From assembly GCF_033958435.1 (NCBI RefSeq), contig NC_134138.1, forward strand, positions 6,584,001-6,648,000: a stretch of 64,000 bases of DNA, written 5' to 3'. Position 1 is the first letter of the stretch; each line of letters begins with the position of its first letter. The notes beneath the pieces were generated by a model that saw only the letters and a program-made list of their open reading frames with translations, was not told the DNA's origin and did no database searches. Source of the DNA: Carettochelys insculpta. Lineage: Eukaryota; Chordata; Testudines; Carettochelyidae. The position numbers and the translations under genes were made by a program. Below are positions 59,401 through 64,000 of the stretch, piece by piece.

Positions 59401-62400
59401 CCTGAACCTCCCCTGCTGCAATTTAAGTTCATTGCCTCTTGTTCTATCCTCAGAGGCAAGGAAGAACAAGTTCCCTCCCTCTGCCTTATGACACCCTTTT
59501 AGATACCTGAAAACTGCTATCATGTCCCCCCTCAATCTTCTCTTTTCCAAACTAAACAAGCCCAATTCTTTCAGCCTTTCTTCATAGGTCATGTTCTCTA
59601 GACCTTTGATCATTCTCGTTGCTCTCCTCCGGACCCTCTCCAATTTCTCCACATCCTTCCTGAACTGCGGTGCCCAGAACTGGACACAATACTCCAGCTG
59701 AGGCCTAACCAGCGCAGAGCAGAGCGGGAGAATGACTTCTCGTGTTTTGTTCACAACACACCTGTTAATGCATCCTAGAATCATGTTTGCTTTTTTTGCA
59801 ACAGCATCACACTGTTGACTCATATTTAGCTTGTGGTCCACTATAACCCCTAATTCCTTAATTCCTCTGAGGAACACCTGGGTGCCCTGGGAAATGGCAC
59901 TGGTGAATTAACTGGACTGGCTTTTTCCTGAGTCACCACTCAGCCCTGTACCCCAGCCTGGCAGTTTAAAGTGCATGCCAGTACCTGGCGAAATGATGCC
60001 CAGATTGCCTTTCCTCACCTCCCACAGCTGGGTTTTAATGCTGCAAAGTGTGATAAAAGCAGGTGGGTGTTGAGTGCTGGTGAATTCCTGCTTGTCCCAC
60101 CGTGCCGGCTTCTCCCCCGCAAGCCTATAACCGTGTCGGTCTCCTTGGATGGCAGGATCTGGCCTGCAAGACAACACACTGCAACAGCGAGGTGCTGCAG
60201 CACTGTAGCCTGGTTTTCCTAGCAGCCAAGCCTTACCAGCTTCCCGCAATCCTGCAGGAGATTTCTCCTGCTGTCACCAAGGACCACATTCTCGTATCGG
60301 TGGCTGCTGGAGTCACTCTGCAGACGCTACAGCAGGTGAGTGTCCGGTGCTCCCTCTTGTCCTCCTGCCCCTATTGAATTGTGCAGCAGCTGGCTGTGAG
60401 AGTGTCTGGGACAAACCCATAAGCATCCAAAGGGTTTATATTTGCTTTTAAACAATGGCCTGGGTGAGAGGAACCAGGGATCGAGTTGCAGAGGGCACCC
60501 ATCCCTTAAGAACAGCAACCCTCTCCATCCCAGAGCAGCAGGGGGTTAACAAGGGATGTCCCAGTACTTAGACCCCATCTGCTGGGCTGGGAGGCCAGGT
60601 CTACTGTACTCTTCTTCTGCATCCATGGAGTATTGTTCTGGGGCAGTTTACACCTCTCAGAGCTATTCTCCCTGGCTCTCTTCAAACTCAGGCAGCCATC
60701 CTGTACCTGCTATGCCCTGGTCGTGTTTTCGAGCTTCCCTTTGCAGTGGAGAAAGCTGCAGATGTCTATTTAAAACTGTGCTGTAATCCAGTGAGTGCTG
60801 GAACTTGGGCCCAGGGTCTTCCATGTATGTGCTTTAACCCATCCCTGCTAGAAAGAATGGTAAAGTGCCAAATGAGGAGGGAAGCAGTATGGACTGATTA
60901 TGAGCATCAATAAAACAAAAACAATGGTATCTGGAGGTAAGAAAATAGGAAGGAAGATCAGTTAAGAGGGGATCGAACTGGAGAACATAGAGAAATTCAC
61001 GTATCCGGGGAGCAACATAACATATGAGCTAGACTGTAAGGAGGAAATAGCGACTAGAATAGCAAGAGCAAGTTTGAAGGCGATGGATAAGCTCTGGAAG
61101 AGTAAAGTGATTAGCTTGGGAATGAAGCTGGGCAACTTAAAAACATGTGTATTCAGCAGCATGTTGTAGGGATGTGAGACACGGGTGGTAACAAAGGTTT
61201 GAAGAGAAGGGTATTGGCGTTCAAGAGGAGTTGTTATAGAAAGATCGTGAGAATAGGATGGATGCAGGTCGCCAACAGGGAATTATATAGGAAGATACAG
61301 CTGAAAGAGAACCTGCTGCAGAAGGTTATGCAATGGAAGTTACGACTATGTGGGTGTATTTGCAGAATGAGTGAAGAACGAAGAATCGAGACCCTGGTAT
61401 TGGGCATAATGGATGGTTCGAATAGGAGAGGCAGACCCCACAGAGAATGGGTAGATTGGTGCGCAGCTAGTCTACAAACACTAAGCTGCTCCACACTGGA
61501 CAGGGAGGGATGGAAGGAAACAGTGAGGGAGGCATCAGGCATCAAAAGGCTCTGAGCCCGTGGTTGATGATGATGACGCCACCTCCCCATGTCCTGCTTG
61601 CCAGCACGTGAGTCAGTCTGCAGCAGCCTCACTGGAGCAGCCTGGCCCAGGAGCTCAGGATGGATGCCTGCCTGCCTGCTTGATGGGATGCACTACCCAG
61701 CCAACGTACTGCCCGGTGCCCGTGTGCGTCTTGTCATCAATCAGCAGCTCCCTCGTTAGTCCTGCTTCTGACGGGTCCCTTTCTGTAGGCATCAGAAATG
61801 GACTCAATCCAGCGGGGGCGCGGAGATGACACAGCCCAGCTAGGCTGGACAAACCTTCCTTAAGTTCCTGCCAATGGTTCTTCCCTTCCACCTCCGCTCC
61901 TCCCTGTACCAGCTAAAATGACTGTCACAGTCTGAGTGTTTTCCCTTGTGTCCACCTGCCCTGACCTGCAGCTCCCCAGCCCCCACCACGCACAGCTCTG
62001 CTGCTGCCCTTCTCCCCTGATTTGCAGCCCCCCCAGGTCTGCCAGTGCCCCTCTTCCCTGACCTCAAGCCACCAGCTGGTGCCCGTCTCCCGTGATCTCC
62101 AGCCCCCAACACACACAGCCCTGCTGGCCCCCCTCTAGCTGACCTCCAGTGCCCCTCTCTCCTGACCTGCAGCCCCCTGCTATCTCCGACCTGGCTTCCC
62201 TTGGCAGTTGTGCGGAGCTACTGAGCAGCCTGGTGGTGGTGCCGTACGGACGCAGCACAGGATGGGATCATGCCTGCCATGTTCATGTTCCCTGTGTCCT
62301 CGGGCACTTCCTGCACCTTGCCTCGAGAGCACTGGGGCGCCTCCCAGCCTGTCCCCACCGCAGCAGTATTCGGGTTTAGTGTCCTGGCTCTCTCTCTCTG

Positions 62401-63319
62401 CAGCTGCTCCCTGCCGGGACCAAGGTGCTGCGGATTGTACCCAACCTGCCCTGCGTGGTGCAGGAGGGGGCAGTAGCTTTTGCCCGGGGGAGCTGTGCTG
62501 GGGATCAGGAGGCTGCCCTGCTGAAGAGCCTGCTGTCCGCCTGTGGGATGTGTGAAGAAATGCCTGAGTCCTGCCTTGATGCCCACACGGGCCTGAGTGG
62601 CAGCGGGGTAGCCTACGTAAGTGTCCTTGGGCTGGGGCCAGCGGCTCCTAGTGCTGCCCTCAAGCCTCAGCTGTCTCTACTAGCCCTGCCTGGATGGGAT
62701 TGTTCCCTGCCCCTTGGCCTCCCTGTAGCTGACTGCAGTCACTCCCCAGCATTGCTCTGGGGTATCAGTCCTGGCACTTGAGGCTTCTCTGATGGGTATC
62801 CTGGGCTCCCTTCCCTCCATCAGCCACCAGTCCCTAGGGCTGCCCATATCCCGCTGAGCTGCATGTGCTCTCCACCCCCGATGGACCCTTGGCTGCCCTG
62901 AACCCACGTGATCTTAGATGGGGCAGCCTGTGTCCCTGGTGGGTGAGATGGTACATGGGTGTAGGGCTGCTGAGTGCACTCTTACTCTAGTAACTGGTGC
63001 CGTTGCCCACTGTGGTTTGGGAATCCCTGGTCTTATAGAGCTCAGTGGAAGACCTCAGGCTCTTGCTTATAACTTGCTTCTAGCCCTGTGCTGATTGCAG
63101 GGACAGTGGATGCCATAACAGGGATGCTGGTGACAGCACTCTGGCAAGCCCACCTCCCATGTCATCGCCCAGACCTCAGCCCCTGGCTTCTGCTGTTCCC
63201 TGAATGTCTGCCTGACTCTGCTCTAGGTTTACCTGTTTGCGGAAGCCCTGGCGGAAGGTGCTGTGAAGATGGGCATGCCCAGTGCTTTGGCCACTAAAAT
63301 TGCAGCTCAGACGCTACTA
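56401..63319 (+). CDS. PYCR3: Pyrroline-5-carboxylate reductase 3, exons 1-5 (3' end outside window)
   Basis: Exons: 56401-56485, 57722-57786, 60156-60335, 62404-62616, 63227-63319. Phases join to 212 aa. Human PYCR3 is 274 aa, so the missing final exon should encode about 60 residues. The N terminus has the dinucleotide fold GFVGAGVMA (residues 10-18). Exon 2 encodes [20 protein letters not shown], exon 3 ends [19 protein letters not shown], exon 4 has [20 protein letters not shown] and the P5C reductase signature [11 protein letters not shown], and exon 5 encodes [19 protein letters not shown]. The family enzyme is cytosolic and reduces 1-pyrroline-5-carboxylate to L-proline with NAD(P)H, mainly from ornithine-derived substrate. 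The start is the first ATG after the GC-rich promoter and gives the expected short leader before the Rossmann fold. The last donor is CTA|GTAAGT, and no matching final exon was found before 64000. Confidence 0.96.
56511..56737. repeat. Array of RFX X-box-like sites in PYCR3 intron 1
   Basis: A repeat of about 57 bp carries GGTTGCCTGGGTAACC at 56511-56526 and 56568-56583, GGTTGCCTGGGTCACC at 56625-56640, GGTTGCCGGGGTAAC at 56676-56690 and GGGTGCCTGGGTAAC at 56722-56736. The first two are near-palindromic and fit the RFX X-box pattern RYYNYY-N2-RRNRAC. The intervening parts are C- and G-rich. Confidence 0.75.
57932..59890 (-). mobile_element. CR1 LINE (outer copy) split by a second CR1
   Basis: The 3' UTR part 57932-58075 (ATAGAATCATAGAAGAGTAG) and the ORF2 part 59324-59890 belong to one minus-strand CR1. 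The latter encodes [20 protein letters not shown] and [20 protein letters not shown] to [10 protein letters not shown]. They are separated by an inserted CR1 of another subfamily. It lies in PYCR3 intron 2. Confidence 0.88.
58076..59323 (-). mobile_element. CR1 LINE (inner copy) with 316-codon ORF2 part
   Basis: The frame 59221-58271 is uninterrupted. It starts in the reverse transcriptase ([20 protein letters not shown] and the catalytic FADDTKL) and runs to the ORF2 end ([10 protein letters not shown]). The 3' end carries the TTCTTATGTTCTTATG microsatellite. It is 5' truncated but otherwise well preserved, so relatively young. Confidence 0.93.
60870..61590 (+). mobile_element. RTE-like non-LTR element 3' end in PYCR3 intron 3
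   Basis: Translated pieces show [32 protein letters not shown] and [13 protein letters not shown], ending [20 protein letters not shown] short TGATGATGATGA run follows right after the stop. An in-frame stop near 61168 and a frame change show decay. The clade is not certain. Confidence 0.75.
62404..62616 (+). CDS. PYCR3: PYCR3 coding exon 4 with P5CR signature
   Basis: The 213-bp in-phase exon encodes [20 protein letters not shown] through [11 protein letters not shown]. It covers the end of the nucleotide-binding domain and the start of the dimerisation/active-site domain. The flanks are CTCTGCAG and GTAAGT. Confidence 0.95.
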
Positions 63320-64000
63320 GTAAGTTTGGATTTTGCTCTGTCTTCTGACTCCCTGGCTCAACCCAGTCCTGCCCTGTATTCCACACCGGCTCCCTCCACC
63401 AGCCCCCAGTGCACCTTGCTTCTGACCTGCAGTTCCGTTGTCTGTTCCAGTCTGGGTTCCCCAGTACAACTTAGCTGCCGCCTGCAGCTCCCCCTTTTAC
63501 TACCTGTGCAGCAGATGCCCAAGAAAAGCCCTCAACCTTCAGGAAACCTGTTTCACCCCCATGCCTGGGGGTTCCATCTGCCTTCCCAGTAACTCTTGAG
63601 CTGTTGCTGTCGTGCTGTACCTTGGTTCCTACTGCCTTTGCTTCTCTAAAGGACTCTGCCACCTGAGCTGAGCTGTTATCAGCCAAGCGTGGTAGGGCTT
63701 CTCTGGGACCCTAACTGCTTGAGAATCCACGAAAAGATTGCTGGGGACTCATCCAGTACTTGATGAGGCCAAGCTGGAAGAAGTAAAGCCGCCCTAGCTG
63801 GCCTAGCATGAGCAGGTGGTGGGAGGTGGAAGCAGCTCCACTGAACAAACCTAGGAAGAGTCAGTAACTGCCCCAAAAGCCTTCCACTCAAGAAACCACA
63901 TCTGTGCAACAGGGGGAGCAGGCTACAGCACTGAGGTAAGATCGGTGCCATGTGCAGGCTGGGAAGGACCAGCTGTCCCTTATGTCTGCATTACCAGCTG

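Overview
The window is nuclear DNA from an amniote, most likely a cryptodiran turtle. This rests on many copies of a turtle-type tRNA-derived SINE (ends like GTTAGTCTGTATC, GCTTTCGTGGGC), abundant CR1 LINE fragments of several subfamilies, long LTR repeats, foldback hAT-like MITEs, and intron-containing genes with vertebrate splice sites. No prokaryotic features, CRISPR arrays or operons are present.

Three protein-coding genes can be rebuilt exon by exon. (1) GFUS (GDP-L-fucose synthase), + strand: a GC-rich promoter and probable noncoding exon at about 13.9-14.05 kb, ten coding exons from 16676 to 32340 (323 aa), and a poly(A) signal at 33015. (2) A homologue of brambleberry (the KAR5/GEX1 nuclear-fusion family), - strand: 13 modelled coding exons from 53400 down to 39180, phase-consistent and giving 631 aa, with signal peptide, Cys-containing N-terminal region, coiled coil and C-terminal membrane segments. 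(3) PYCR3 (pyrroline-5-carboxylate reductase 3), + strand: coding exons 1-5 at 56401-63319; the last exon lies beyond the window.

GFUS and PYCR3 are neighbours in the same orientation in the human genome (recalled). Here the karyogamy-family gene lies antisense between them, so the block is GFUS> <bmb PYCR3>. The genes do not share a pathway (nucleotide-sugar synthesis, nuclear membrane fusion, proline synthesis).

Layout: 1-13.9 kb is repeat-rich with no confidently recognised gene (CR1 and SINE pieces, a 660-bp foldback repeat, two possible Z-DNA tracts, a degenerate GC-rich repeat, and a roughly 0.9-kb minisatellite with a 54-bp unit that abuts the GFUS promoter). 13.9-33 kb is GFUS, whose introns carry solo LTRs, a MITE and CR1 copies. 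33-39 kb is intergenic with minus-strand CR1 pieces. 39.2-53.4 kb is bmb, with CR1, RTE-like and LTR insertions in its introns. 53.4-56.4 kb is an intergenic stretch ending in a GC-box minisatellite and the PYCR3 promoter. 56.4-64 kb is PYCR3, with an array of RFX X-box-like repeats in intron 1 and a CR1-in-CR1 nested insertion in intron 2.
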